From Pseudomonas sp. B21-040 (lineage in GTDB: Bacteria > Pseudomonadota > Gammaproteobacteria > Pseudomonadales > Pseudomonadaceae), in assembly GCF_024748695.1 (NCBI RefSeq), contig NZ_CP087176.1, positions 5,263,501 through 5,327,500 of the forward strand: a stretch of DNA of 64,000 nt, given 5' to 3'. Shown here piece after piece: positions 8,716 to 17,113 of this stretch (the stretch's first letter is position 1; each line of letters starts with the position of its first letter). The position numbers were made by a program, and so were the translations under genes. Under the pieces are notes generated by a model that worked only from the letters and a program-made list of their open reading frames with translations, was not told the DNA's origin and did no database searches.

Positions 8716-9345
8716 ATGGCTGACGACATCCATTTCTACGAACCAGCCAACGGCCACGGCCTGCCCCACGACCCGTTCAACGCCATCGTCGGCCCGCGCC
8801 CTATCGGCTGGATTTCCTCGCAGGATGCCAACGGCCGCCTGAACCTGGCGCCGTACAGCTTCTTCAATGCCTTCAACTACATTCCGCCGATCATTGGTTT
8901 TTCCAGCGTCGGGCGCAAAGACAGCCTGAACAACATCGAGCAGACCGGCGAGTTCGCCTGGAACCTGGCCACCCGCCCGCTGGCCGAGCAAATGAATCAG
9001 AGCTGCGCCATGGTCGGCCCCGAGGTCAATGAGTTCGAACTGTCGGGGCTCACGCCCCTCGCCTCGAAAATCATCCAGGTGCCACGGGTGGCCGAAAGCC
9101 CGGTGTCCTTCGAGTGCAAGGTCACGCAGATCATTCAGTTGCAACGCGCCGACGGAAACGTGGTGCCGAGCTGGCTGATTCTCGGCGAAGTGGTCGCCGT
9201 GCATATCGCCAAGTGGCTGTTGAAGGACGGGGTATACGACACCGCCGCGGCAGAACCGATTCTGCGCGGCGGTGGGCCAGCGGACTATTTTCAGCTGGGA
9301 CCGGAGGCGTTGTTCAAGATGTATCGCCCGGGGGCAAACCGGTAA
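8716..9345 (+). CDS. Flavin reductase-like FMN-binding protein
   Basis: Cytoplasmic protein of 209 residues of the flavin reductase/DIM6-NTAB family (FMN-binding split barrel). Characteristic stretches are FNAIVGPRPIGWISSQDANG, the LAPYSFFNAFNYIPP phosphate-binding region and DSLNNIEQTGEFAWNLATR. Family members bind FMN and reduce flavin, or serve as oxidoreductases with unassigned substrates; no pathway partner is adjacent. I start it at MADDIHFYEP because AGGA lies 9 bases upstream. An upstream in-frame start at 8641 would add a leader that is not conserved-looking and overlaps the preceding palindrome. Confidence 0.82.
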   Translation: MADDIHFYEPANGHGLPHDPFNAIVGPRPIGWISSQDANGRLNLAPYSFFNAFNYIPPIIGFSSVGRKDSLNNIEQTGEFAWNLATRPLAEQMNQSCAMVGPEVNEFELSGLTPLASKIIQVPRVAESPVSFECKVTQIIQLQRADGNVVPSWLILGEVVAVHIAKWLLKDGVYDTAAAEPILRGGGPADYFQLGPEALFKMYRPGANR

Positions 9346-9346
9346 A

Positions 9347-9577
9347 TCACCAAAGCAGGTCGGTGTTTTCCTTGACGTCTTTGAGGCGGGTCAGCTCTTT
9401 GGCTGCTGCTTCATCGGCCTCATGGGCGGTCTTGAAGACCTGGCCTTCGAGGACTTTGTGAAAACGCGGTGCGCCCGCGCCACCCAGGGCTTTGACGGCG
9501 ATGGCGGCGTGGTAACCCCCTTCACCCGGTACTACTGCGGAAACGGCTTCGAAGTGTTCAAAGGCTTTACGTGCCAT
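9347..9577 (-). CDS. Small conserved hypothetical protein, 76 aa
   Basis: I do not recognise the family with confidence. The product is small, soluble and slightly acidic, with EGGYHAAIAVKALGGAGAPRF suggesting a short beta-hairpin core and a C-terminal helix rich in Ala and Glu (HEADEAAAKELTRL). AGGA sits about ten bases before the ATG. It converges on the flavin reductase gene with its stop two bases from that gene's stop, and it runs in the same direction as the monooxygenase-fold gene upstream. Codon use looks like that of its neighbours, so a real gene is likely. Confidence 0.7.
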   Translation of the reverse strand: MARKAFEHFEAVSAVVPGEGGYHAAIAVKALGGAGAPRFHKVLEGQVFKTAHEADEAAAKELTRLKDVKENTDLLW

Positions 9578-9618
9578 GTCGCGGATCCTGGCTGATTGAG
9601 AATGCGCTCATTAAACCC

Positions 9619-9972
9619 TCAACCCGCCATTTTGTGTACCCACGACCCGGACTGGCCCAGGGCCTGAGCGGCAGAGACTTCCTTGAAGGTATGAAAGTCC
9701 AGGCTGTTGACCACCAGTTCCTGCACCAGCTCGGCGAACACTTCCATCGCCGGCGTGCTGAAATAAGCGGTCATGGCTTGCTGATGGGCCCAAAAACCGG
9801 AAACCAGCCACAACTCGGGATCGCATTGTGAATGCTGCAGGGAAAAACTCAGGCAACCCGGCGCGCTGCGCGATGGCTCGATCAACGCGCTCAGGCGCAC
9901 ACCGAGCTCCGCCGAGCGCCCGGCGCGGGCACGCACAAAAGCCATGTGACTGACGGGGATCTGCGTAGACAT
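9619..9972 (-). CDS. Antibiotic biosynthesis monooxygenase (ABM) fold protein
   Basis: A 117-residue dimeric alpha/beta-barrel type protein (ABM/YgiN-like). The sequence shows the usual pattern: an N-terminal strand HMAFVRARAGRSAELGVRLS, a middle PGCLSFSLQHSQCDPELWLVSGFW, and a helix QQAMTAYFSTPAMEVFAELV. Family members are small quinol or heme-associated monooxygenases or stress proteins; the substrate here is unknown. The start is set by a strong GGAGG seven bases upstream of MSTQIPVSHM. It is divergent from the AraC regulator gene, with two 17-bp direct repeats between them, so that regulator is its probable controller. Confidence 0.78.
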   Translation of the reverse strand: MSTQIPVSHMAFVRARAGRSAELGVRLSALIEPSRSAPGCLSFSLQHSQCDPELWLVSGFWAHQQAMTAYFSTPAMEVFAELVQELVVNSLDFHTFKEVSAAQALGQSGSWVHKMAG

Positions 9973-10040
9973 GTTCAACCCTCCCAGGTACTCGAGTGGC
10001 AGCCGTGGGACGGGCTGCGACAGGATCAAAGGTTAATCGC

Positions 10041-10057
10041 GCACAATCCAGCGCGGT
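10041..10057. promoter_or_regulatory. Direct repeat 1, candidate AraC operator
   Basis: GCACAATCCAGCGCGGT is repeated with one mismatch 40 bp downstream (10081-10097). Direct repeats a whole number of turns apart between divergent genes are typical of AraC-family operators. It lies 69 bp upstream of the ABM gene's start. Confidence 0.55.
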
Positions 10058-10080
10058 TAGTCGATTTCTGCCGGCTTATT

Positions 10081-10097
10081 GCACAATCCTGCGCGGT
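10081..10097. promoter_or_regulatory. Direct repeat 2, candidate AraC operator
   Basis: GCACAATCCTGCGCGGT is the second copy of the 17-bp repeat, 16 of 17 bases identical to the first and in the same orientation. It may serve the divergent ABM gene, autoregulation, or both. Confidence 0.55.
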
Positions 10098-10309
10098 GTT
10101 CCAAAACGGCCGTAGCGGCCTGTCTATACGTTCCACGCCAATGAAACACGGGTTTCAAGCAAGTTTCCCCGGGGATACGCAGACATAGACGCACCGTTAA
10201 CCCACGCCGTGCAGAATCAGGCAAGGTTGAGGCAGGATGTGTCTACCGCTTTTTCTTGCACAAATTTAAGCTCGGCTCATTACCTACCCCCTCAGCGAGG
10301 ATGCCCGGC

Positions 10310-11239
10310 ATGTCGTCGTTCGATCACGTTCAAGTTCCGCTGGATGCCGACATGGAGAAACAGCGCGAAGAACTGGCCGCTATCATCCGCCGCAATACGT
10401 CGGACGATGGCACCTATGCGACGGCCGTCGGTTCGCTGTTCATGTCACGCCACAGCCAGTCCCATGTGTTTGCCCCGGTGCTCGCGCAACCGGCGCTGTG
10501 CATCATGGCGCAGGGGCGCAAAGAGGTCAGGCTGGCCGACGAGCACTTCAACTACGACCCGCTGAATTACCTGGTGGTGTCGGTCTCGATGCCGCTGAGC
10601 GGGCGGGTGGTAGACGTCTCGCCCGAGGCGCCGATCCTTGCCGTACGCCTGGACATCGACCCGGCAGAAATCACCGCGCTGATCGCCGACGCCGGCCCCT
10701 TGGGCGTTCCGACCCGCCCTACCGGTCGTGGTCTGTATGTCGAACGCATCGACACCGCGATGCTCGACGCAGTGCTGCGCCTGGCGCGGTTGCTGGACAC
10801 GCCGAAAGACATCGCCATGCTCGCGCCGCTGATTCGTCGGGAGATTCTTTATCGGTTGTTGCGCAGTCCGCAGGGGCATCGGCTGTATGAAATCGCCATC
10901 GCCAACAGCCAGAGCCATCGCATCAGTCAGGCGATCAAGTGGCTCAACGGCAACTATGAGCAGCCGCTGCGTATCGATGATCTGGCCAAGGAAGTGAATT
11001 TGAGCGTGTCGACGCTGCATCACCGGTTCAAGGCGATGACGGCGATGAGCCCGTTGCAGTATCAGAAGCAACTGCGGTTACAGGAAGCGCGGCGGTTGAT
11101 GCTGGCCGAAGGACTGGAGGCTTCGGCGGCGGGGTATCGGGTGGGGTATGAAAGCCCCTCGCAATTCAGCCGGGAATACAGTCGGTTGTTTGGGGCGCCG
11201 CCATTGCGGGATTTGGCGCGGTTGCGGTTGAGTGTCTGA
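10310..11239 (+). CDS. AraC-family transcriptional regulator (AraC_N/YqhC type)
   Basis: A 309-residue regulator. The N-terminal half is the AraC_N cupin-like domain (MSRHSQSHVFAPVLAQPALC, then IMAQGRKEVRLADEHFNYDP). The C-terminal third holds two helix-turn-helix motifs: LRIDDLAKEVNLSVSTLHHR and SAAGYRVGYESPSQFSREYS. Relatives such as YqhC sense aldehydes and activate divergent oxidoreductase genes. The true start is probably MSSFDHV, with GAGG about ten bases upstream; ATGs at 10256 and 10301 have poor spacing. Operator-like direct repeats lie in the upstream gap. Confidence 0.85.
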   Translation: MSSFDHVQVPLDADMEKQREELAAIIRRNTSDDGTYATAVGSLFMSRHSQSHVFAPVLAQPALCIMAQGRKEVRLADEHFNYDPLNYLVVSVSMPLSGRVVDVSPEAPILAVRLDIDPAEITALIADAGPLGVPTRPTGRGLYVERIDTAMLDAVLRLARLLDTPKDIAMLAPLIRREILYRLLRSPQGHRLYEIAIANSQSHRISQAIKWLNGNYEQPLRIDDLAKEVNLSVSTLHHRFKAMTAMSPLQYQKQLRLQEARRLMLAEGLEASAAGYRVGYESPSQFSREYSRLFGAPPLRDLARLRLSV

Positions 11240-11263
11240 TCCAGAAATTGTTGCGTGGCTGAT

Positions 11264-11346
11264 GGCCTCATCGCGGGCAAGCCCGCTCCCACAGGGATCA
11301 CGGTGTACACAAAACCTGTGGGAGCGGGCTTGCCCGCGATGAGGCC
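11264..11346. repeat. REP-type inverted pair, GCGGGCAAGCCCGC family, copy 1
   Basis: Two perfect 32-base arms (11264-11295 and 11315-11346) with a 19-base loop, centred on ATCGCGGGCAAGCCCGCTCC. It sits between the convergent araC-type and ABC ATPase genes, where it can act as a two-way transcript end. Confidence 0.92.
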
Positions 11347-11370
11347 AGTTCAGGCAATAAAAATTTGGGA

Positions 11371-12426
11371 TCAGGCACCCAGTACGCGGCAAGCCTCGGC
11401 CGGCAACGTCACCGACACCGGGTTGCCAATGCTCAGCCCAAACCCTTGGCACGGTGTGCTCAGCGCGGTAAACGTCACCCCGGAACACTCCACGGTCGTT
11501 TCAATCGTCGCACCGATATCACGCACGAACGTCACCTTGCCCAGCAACCGGTTCCCCGCCGTCTCCTGCGGGTGCGACAGTTGCAGGTCTTCAGGACGGA
11601 TGAGCATTTTCACTTTCTCGCCGACCACGATGCTGCTGCAGATCGGCACTTGCAGTGCATCGCCACCTGGCAAACTGACTTTGCCGTTGCCCAGCGCCGT
11701 GGCCGGGAAAATGTTGCCCGAACCGATGAAGTCCGCGACAAATTCGTTGGCCGGGTGGCGGTAGATTTCAATCGGCGTACCCACTTGTTGCACGCGGTGC
11801 TCACCCAACACCACAACGATATCGGCCATGGTCATTGCCTCACGCTGATCGTGGGTCACCATGATCGTGGTGATGTTCAGGCGTTGTTGCAGCTGACGGA
11901 TTTCCACCTGCATCGACTCGCGCAGCTTGGCGTCCAGCGCCGACAGCGGTTCATCCAGCAGCAGGATTTTCGGGTGGTTGGCAATCGCCCGGGCAATCGC
12001 CACGCGCTGACGCTGACCACCGGAGAGTTTTGCCACCGGGCGATCAATCATTTCCTGCAGCTGAATCAGCTCCAGCAATTCCACCACCCGCGCCTGCTGA
12101 TCAGCCTTGCTGACGCCACGCAGTTTCAGCGGATAGGCGATGTTCTCCCCCACCGTCATGTGCGGAAACAGCGCCAGCGATTGAAACACCATGCCGAAGT
12201 TGCGCTGGTGCGCAGGCGTGTTGCCGATGTCTTCACCGTCCAGGCGAATCTCGCCGCCGGTCAGGGTTTCGAGGCCGGCAATCATGCGCAGCAACGTGGT
12301 TTTGCCACACCCCGAAGGACCGAGGAAACACACCAGTTTGCCTTCCGGCAAATGCAGGTTTACATCCTTTACCGCGCAAGCCGAGCCGTAGTGTTTCTCG
12401 ACGTTTTCCAGAATCAGACCAGACAT
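11371..12426 (-). CDS. ABC transporter ATP-binding protein, PotA/FbpC-like
   Basis: The 351-residue ATPase of the polyamine-type importer encoded just upstream. Walker A is GPSGCGKTT, the signature LSGGQRQR, Walker B ILLLDEPLSALD, and the H-loop VTHDQREA. After the nucleotide-binding domain (about residues 1-235) comes an OB-type regulatory domain (TOBE, about 275-350), as in spermidine/putrescine and ferric importers. It is the last gene of the minus-strand transporter operon, 18 bases after the second permease, with GAGG before its ATG. The REP pair beyond its stop probably stabilises the mRNA end. Confidence 0.92.
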   Translation of the reverse strand: MSGLILENVEKHYGSACAVKDVNLHLPEGKLVCFLGPSGCGKTTLLRMIAGLETLTGGEIRLDGEDIGNTPAHQRNFGMVFQSLALFPHMTVGENIAYPLKLRGVSKADQQARVVELLELIQLQEMIDRPVAKLSGGQRQRVAIARAIANHPKILLLDEPLSALDAKLRESMQVEIRQLQQRLNITTIMVTHDQREAMTMADIVVVLGEHRVQQVGTPIEIYRHPANEFVADFIGSGNIFPATALGNGKVSLPGGDALQVPICSSIVVGEKVKMLIRPEDLQLSHPQETAGNRLLGKVTFVRDIGATIETTVECSGVTFTALSTPCQGFGLSIGNPVSVTLPAEACRVLGA

Positions 12427-12444
12427 GTGAATTACCTCAAGAAA

Positions 12445-13293
12445 TCAGAACGAAACGCCACCTTCACCCACCAGCTTCTCCAGCGCCCAGATCAGGACGA
12501 AGTCGATGAGCACGATGAGCACGGCGAACGAGAACACGGTAGGGTCGAGCGAAGACACGGTGCGGCTGTACATCCAGATCGGCACGGTCATGACGTCGAT
12601 GGTGTAGAGGAAATAGGTCACGGTGAACTCGTTGAACGAGACGATGAACGCCAGCAGCATCCCCGCCAGAATCCCCGATTTCATCAGCGGTACCACCACA
12701 TCGACAATCGCCCGGGTCGGCGAGGCACCGAGCATTTGCGCGGCCTCCTCGACTTCGGTGCCGATGGACAGCATCGCCGCGGTGCAGTTTTTCACCACGA
12801 AGGGCAGCGCCAGGATCACGTGGGCAATCACCAGCCGCGAGGTGGTCATCTGGAACGGCAGGCTGTCGAACACCAGCAGCAATGCCAGGCCCAATACCAC
12901 CATCGGGAACACCAGTGGCAGCGACATCAATTGCATCGCCACGGCTTTGCCGCGAAATTCGCAACGGGTCAGCGCGTATGCCGCCGGCACTGCGATGATC
13001 GTGGCGAAGACCATGGTCAGGCACGCCACCATCAGGCTGGTGGTCATGGCTTTGCCCAGGCTCAGCACGTCGCTGGCATCCGGCGAGACGAAGGTGTGCC
13101 AGGCGGCCTTGTACCATTGCAGGCTGTAGCTGCTTGGCGGGAAGTCGAGGTTCGACGAACCGCTGAACGACATCACGATCATGGTCAGGATCGGCAACAC
13201 CGCCAGCAGCAGGATGAAGCCCGAGAGGATACCGGCAAACTTGCCGGTTTCGCCCGGCAGCAGCCCATAACGTTTCTTGGTCAGGGTGCTCAT
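12445..13293 (-). CDS. ABC transporter permease, PotC/PotI-like
   Basis: Inner-membrane permease of 282 residues with six predicted segments. The cytoplasmic EAA loop that couples to the ATPase is visible as EEAAQMLGASPTRAIVDVVV. The first segment follows a short basic N-terminus (LTKKRYGLLPGETGKFAGIL). Its ATG overlaps the stop of the other permease (ATGA), which implies coupled translation and a heterodimeric channel. Confidence 0.9.
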   Translation of the reverse strand: MSTLTKKRYGLLPGETGKFAGILSGFILLLAVLPILTMIVMSFSGSSNLDFPPSSYSLQWYKAAWHTFVSPDASDVLSLGKAMTTSLMVACLTMVFATIIAVPAAYALTRCEFRGKAVAMQLMSLPLVFPMVVLGLALLLVFDSLPFQMTTSRLVIAHVILALPFVVKNCTAAMLSIGTEVEEAAQMLGASPTRAIVDVVVPLMKSGILAGMLLAFIVSFNEFTVTYFLYTIDVMTVPIWMYSRTVSSLDPTVFSFAVLIVLIDFVLIWALEKLVGEGGVSF

Positions 13294-14198
13294 TGCGAAG
13301 CCTCCAGCATGCGCCGACGGCGGCCAGTGATGTATTCGGACAAGGTCATGATCGCCAGCGTAGTGACAATCAGCACCACACCGGCAGCGGACGCGGCGGG
13401 CCAGTTCATCAGCGGGGCGATCTGGTCATGGACCATCACCGCCAGCATCGGCACGCGTCGACCACCGAGCAGCAGGGGCACCACGAAGCTGCTGGCGTTG
13501 TAGGCAAACACCAACGTCGCGCCGGTGATGATCCCCGGCATGCTCATCGGCAACACCACCTGGCGGAACACCTGCAAGCGACTCGCGCCCAGTGTCGCGG
13601 CGGCTTCTTCGTAAGTACGGGCGACGCCGCGCATGGCGCTGGCAATCGGCAGCACGGCCAGCGGGAACGCGGTTTGCACCAGGCCCATCAGCACGCCGTT
13701 CTGGTTGTAAAGCAGCATGATCGGACGCTTGATCAAGCCCAGGCCCATCAGTGCCTGGTTGAGCATGCCGCCAGGGCCGAGAATCACCAGCCAGCCGTAG
13801 CTTTGCAGCAGCAGGTTGACCAGCAACGGCAACAGCACCGCGGCGAGGAAGATCCGGCGCACGAACGGTGAGGTCAGGCGCGACATGGTGTAGGCCACCG
13901 GGATCGCCAACACGACAGCAATAACTGCGCTGATCAGCGCCAGGCGCAGGGTCAGCAGCAACGATTTGAGGTAATACGGTTCCAGCAGTTGGGCGTAACT
14001 GGCCAGGCTGAACCCGGTCCACTCCGCGCCTTTGGTGCCCACGCTCATGCGCAGGACCAGCAGGCTGGCGGCAATCAGCACACCCATGAACAGCATCGAC
14101 GGCGACAGGAAAAGCCAGGCGCGCGTCGTCGGCGAAACACCCCGGTTGGCGCGCACGGGGGCGACACTCACCGGATGAGTCAGAGGTTGGTGTTCCAT
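13290..14198 (-). CDS. ABC transporter permease, PotB/PotH-like
   Basis: A 302-residue permease with a cytoplasmic N-terminal extension of about 30 residues, six membrane segments and the EAA loop (YEEAAATLGASRLQVFRQVV). I place the start at MEHQPLTHPV rather than at the upstream in-frame ATG, because the extra 21 residues would run back toward a palindromic repeat. It forms the transmembrane pair with the next gene. A 143-base gap with a repeat separates it from the substrate-binding protein gene. Confidence 0.88.
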   Translation of the reverse strand: MEHQPLTHPVSVAPVRANRGVSPTTRAWLFLSPSMLFMGVLIAASLLVLRMSVGTKGAEWTGFSLASYAQLLEPYYLKSLLLTLRLALISAVIAVVLAIPVAYTMSRLTSPFVRRIFLAAVLLPLLVNLLLQSYGWLVILGPGGMLNQALMGLGLIKRPIMLLYNQNGVLMGLVQTAFPLAVLPIASAMRGVARTYEEAAATLGASRLQVFRQVVLPMSMPGIITGATLVFAYNASSFVVPLLLGGRRVPMLAVMVHDQIAPLMNWPAASAAGVVLIVTTLAIMTLSEYITGRRRRMLEASQ

Positions 14199-14243
14199 AG
14201 CAAAGGTCTCGTCAATGGAAGATCTTGGCGAGTGCTGCGCACT

Positions 14244-14313
14244 CGATCGCGGGCAAGCCATGCTCCTACAGGTATGGCGCTGCTCTTGTAGGAGCGAGGC
14301 TTGCCCGCGATGA
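14244..14313. repeat. REP-type inverted pair, GCGGGCAAGCC family, copy 2
   Basis: ATCGCGGGCAAGCCATGCTC pairs imperfectly with GAGCGAGGCTTGCCCGCGAT. It lies inside the transporter operon between the binding-protein and permease genes. There REP hairpins often cap the abundant upstream mRNA and leave less permease message. Confidence 0.85.
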
Positions 14314-14341
14314 GGTTCGAAGAACCTCCCTGCGATTCAGA

Positions 14342-15445
14342 TCAGGAAGAAAAGATTTCCGTGTAGCGACGAATCCATTGGTCATGCACGGTGGCCAGGA
14401 AGGCGTTGTCGTGCATGATCGCCTTCTCGGCAATCTGCTCTGGCGTGAGGATGTACGGGCTCTTGCGCGCTTCGGCGGAGATGATCGCCTTGGCGTTGAC
14501 CGGGCCGTTGTAGATGTCTTCAGCCATCTTGCCCTGCACTACCGGGTCCAGAGAGTGGTTGATGAAGGCGTACGCCATGTCGGTGTCGCCCGGACGGTTC
14601 TTCGGCATGACCGATTGCATCAAGTCGGTGTAGAAACCTTCCTTCATGCCAAAGGTTGCACTCAGGCCGTAGGCCGGATCGCGAATCTGTTTCGGGAAGA
14701 ACGCCGGCGCGTACAAGCCGCCCATGTCCAGGGAACCGGTGCGGAACAGCTCGGCGATCTGGTTCGGGTTTTCACCCAGGGTCACCACGCGATCTTTCAG
14801 CTCGGCGAGTTTCTTGAAGCCCGGCTCAATGTTGTGCTCGTCACCACCGGCCAGTTTGGCGGCGATGATGATCAGGTCCATGGCCTCGGTCCAGTTTGGC
14901 GGCGGCAGGAAGATGTTCGGCGCAGCGTCGGCGTCCCACAGGGAGGCGTAGCTGGTCGGGGCTTCTTTCTGGGTGCGGGTGCTGTAGACGAGGCTGTTGC
15001 ACCACAGGAGGTAACCGATACCGTGGCCATTGGCGCCGGTGCGGTATTTTTCCGGTACGTCGACCAGGTTGGGAATGCGGTTGAGGTCGGGTTTTTCCAG
15101 CAGGTTGGCGGCGGCCAGACCTTCGGCACCGACGCCAGCCAGGGTGATGATGTCGTACTGCGGACGATCACCGCCGGCCTTCAGTTTGGCAACCATTTCC
15201 GAGGTACTGCCGGTACGGTCAGCGATGACCTTGCAGCCGTACTTGTCTTCGAAAGTTGCAGCGATATTGCGCAGGGCTGCCAGACCGGTGTCATCGGACC
15301 AGGTCAGCAAACGCAGGGTCTTGCCGGCAAAACGTGTGTCGCTGGCATTGGCCTTGATGAACGGCATGCTCATGGCGGCCGCTGCCACCGAGGCTACGCC
15401 CACGGTTTTGATGAATTGACGTCTGTTCAGATCATGCTCGCCCAT
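14342..15445 (-). CDS. Periplasmic substrate-binding protein, PotD/PotF-like, Tat signal
   Basis: Extracytoplasmic solute-binding protein of 367 residues. The N-terminus carries a twin-arginine motif (NRRQFIK) and an alanine-rich signal ending near residue 35 (IKANASD), so it is probably exported folded by Tat. The mature part opens with KTLRLLTWSDDTGLAALRNI, typical of the polyamine/2-aminoethylphosphonate binding group, and includes YDIITLAGVGAEGL and LPPPNWTEAMDL. The aspartate and tryptophan ligands of true polyamine binders cannot be assigned by eye, so the substrate remains open; an amino acid-derived amine or guanidino compound fits the enzymes upstream. AGGGAGTCC precedes the ATG. Confidence 0.87.
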   Translation of the reverse strand: MGEHDLNRRQFIKTVGVASVAAAAMSMPFIKANASDTRFAGKTLRLLTWSDDTGLAALRNIAATFEDKYGCKVIADRTGSTSEMVAKLKAGGDRPQYDIITLAGVGAEGLAAANLLEKPDLNRIPNLVDVPEKYRTGANGHGIGYLLWCNSLVYSTRTQKEAPTSYASLWDADAAPNIFLPPPNWTEAMDLIIIAAKLAGGDEHNIEPGFKKLAELKDRVVTLGENPNQIAELFRTGSLDMGGLYAPAFFPKQIRDPAYGLSATFGMKEGFYTDLMQSVMPKNRPGDTDMAYAFINHSLDPVVQGKMAEDIYNGPVNAKAIISAEARKSPYILTPEQIAEKAIMHDNAFLATVHDQWIRRYTEIFSS

Positions 15446-15619
15446 GAAGGACTCCCTTTATTTTTGTAAATTATGAGGTTGGTCGCAACCGTTGTATCCG
15501 CGCGGTCAGATCCGCTTCAAACCCCCGTATTCAAAGGGTTAGAGCTGAGCCGACGGGTTCATCCTGAGGTCGTGTAAATCACCTGACTATCGATAAAAAC
15601 TCATTGAAGCCATGACGCC

Positions 15620-15648
15620 AGCGCATGCCTCGTTTCGAGGCATGCGCT
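15620..15648 (-). terminator. Perfect hairpin between aldehyde dehydrogenase and transporter genes
   Basis: AGCGCATGCCTCG / CGAGGCATGCGCT forms a perfect 13-bp stem with a 3-base loop, 17 bases after the dehydrogenase stop. On the minus strand no T run follows, so it may be a weak terminator or an mRNA-processing/stabilising stem. It would allow the catabolic and transporter genes to be expressed at different levels. Confidence 0.55.
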
Positions 15649-15664
15649 CACCGTTTTCGTGCCG

Positions 15665-17113
15665 TCAGACGGCCCGAATCACGTGTTTTATTTCCTGGAA
15701 AGCCTGCAAGCCCCACGGCCCCAATTCGCGGCCGATGCTGCTCTGCTTGTAGCCACCCCAGGCGGTCTGCGGGAAGATCACCTGTGGCGCGTTGATCCAC
15801 ACCAGCCCCGCCTGCAAGGCGTTAGCGACGCGGTCAGCCGTTTCGGCATTGCGCGTGACGACGCTGGCGACCAGGCCAAACTGACTGTCGTTGGCCAAGG
15901 CAATCGCCTCGGCTTCAGTGGCAAAACTGCGAACGCAGATCACCGGGCCGAAAATCTCTTCACACCACAACGCACTGTCCAGGGGCACTTCGGTGAAAAT
16001 CGTCGGCTGTAAAAAATATCCGCGCGGCAGGTCTGCCGGACGATTACCGCCGCACATCAGCTTGGCGCCCGCACTCAAGCCCCGGTCGATGTGACCGAGC
16101 ACACGCTGGTATTGCGCGTGGTTGACCAGCGCACCCATTTCCACCGCCGGGTCGAACGGGTCAGCCACGCGAATGGCTTCGGCGCGAGCCTTCAGGCGCA
16201 ACAGGAATTCATCGGCGACTTCATCGGCAACCAGCACGCGGCTAGTGGCGGAGCACATTTGCCCGGCGTTGAAGAAACCACCGCCGCACGCCACTTCCAC
16301 CGCCAGTTCGATGTCAGCATCGGCCAGCACCAGCAGCGACGATTTACCGCCCAGCTCCAGGCTCACGCCTTTCACGGTTTCCGCCGCCCGTTGCATGACC
16401 TGCACACCCACCGCGTTGCTGCCGGTGAAGGAGATTTTGGCGATGCGCGGATCCGCCGACAGCGGCGCTCCGACCGCCAGGCCCGTGCCGCAGACCAGGT
16501 TGAAAACGCCGGCAGGCAAGCCGGCCTTGGCGATGATGGCCGCCAGCTCCAACTCTGGCAGCGGCGTCACCTCGGACGGCTTGAGCACCACGCAGCAACC
16601 GGCAGCCAGGGCCGGGGCGAGTTTCCAGGCGGTGGTGACCATCGGGAAATTCCACGGCACGATCAAACCGACCACACCGGCAGGCTCACGGCGCAGACGT
16701 GCGCTGAAATCTTCAGTCGGCAGCTCAACAGCGCTGTCTTGTTTCGCGTCCAGCCCTTCGGCCAGACCGGCGTAATACTCGAAGGTGGCGATCACGTCAT
16801 CGACGTCGATGGCCGCTTCAAACTGTGGCTTGCCGTTGTTGCTCGACTGCAAGTGCATCAAGCGCTCACGAGCGGCCTGCACGCCGGCCGCGATGTTGCG
16901 CAGAATCGCGCCACGTTCGGCACCGCTGGTTTTCGACCACTCGGCGAAAGCGTTGGTCGCCGCGCTCACGGCCTGATCGACAGCCTGGGCATCACCGCCA
17001 TTGACGGTGGTCAGCAACGCTTCGGTTGCCGGGTTGATCACGCGCAGGTGTTCGTTGCCGGCCGACCATTGGCCATTGATGAACACGCCATCCAAGGTTG
17101 TTGGAAAACTCAT
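15665..17113 (-). CDS. NAD(P)-dependent aldehyde dehydrogenase
   Basis: ALDH-superfamily enzyme of 482 residues. The active-site cysteine is in FFNAGQMCSATSR, the general-base glutamate in SLELGGKSS, and the cofactor motif in FTGSNAVG with IVPWNFPMVT. It resembles betaine/gamma-aminobutyraldehyde dehydrogenases. The start at MSFPTTLDGV overlaps the stop of the ThDP decarboxylase gene (ATGA). The simplest reading is that the decarboxylase makes an aldehyde that this enzyme oxidises to the acid. If the decarboxylase is a 2-ketoarginine type, the aldehyde would be 4-guanidinobutyraldehyde. Confidence 0.88.
   Translation of the reverse strand: MSFPTTLDGVFINGQWSAGNEHLRVINPATEALLTTVNGGDAQAVDQAVSAATNAFAEWSKTSGAERGAILRNIAAGVQAARERLMHLQSSNNGKPQFEAAIDVDDVIATFEYYAGLAEGLDAKQDSAVELPTEDFSARLRREPAGVVGLIVPWNFPMVTTAWKLAPALAAGCCVVLKPSEVTPLPELELAAIIAKAGLPAGVFNLVCGTGLAVGAPLSADPRIAKISFTGSNAVGVQVMQRAAETVKGVSLELGGKSSLLVLADADIELAVEVACGGGFFNAGQMCSATSRVLVADEVADEFLLRLKARAEAIRVADPFDPAVEMGALVNHAQYQRVLGHIDRGLSAGAKLMCGGNRPADLPRGYFLQPTIFTEVPLDSALWCEEIFGPVICVRSFATEAEAIALANDSQFGLVASVVTRNAETADRVANALQAGLVWINAPQVIFPQTAWGGYKQSSIGRELGPWGLQAFQEIKHVIRAV

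Noticed and set aside
11365..13503. 712-codon plus-strand frame across the ABC ATPase and permease genes
   Set aside because: Antisense to two clearly conserved genes; the product is His/Gln/Arg-rich without motifs.
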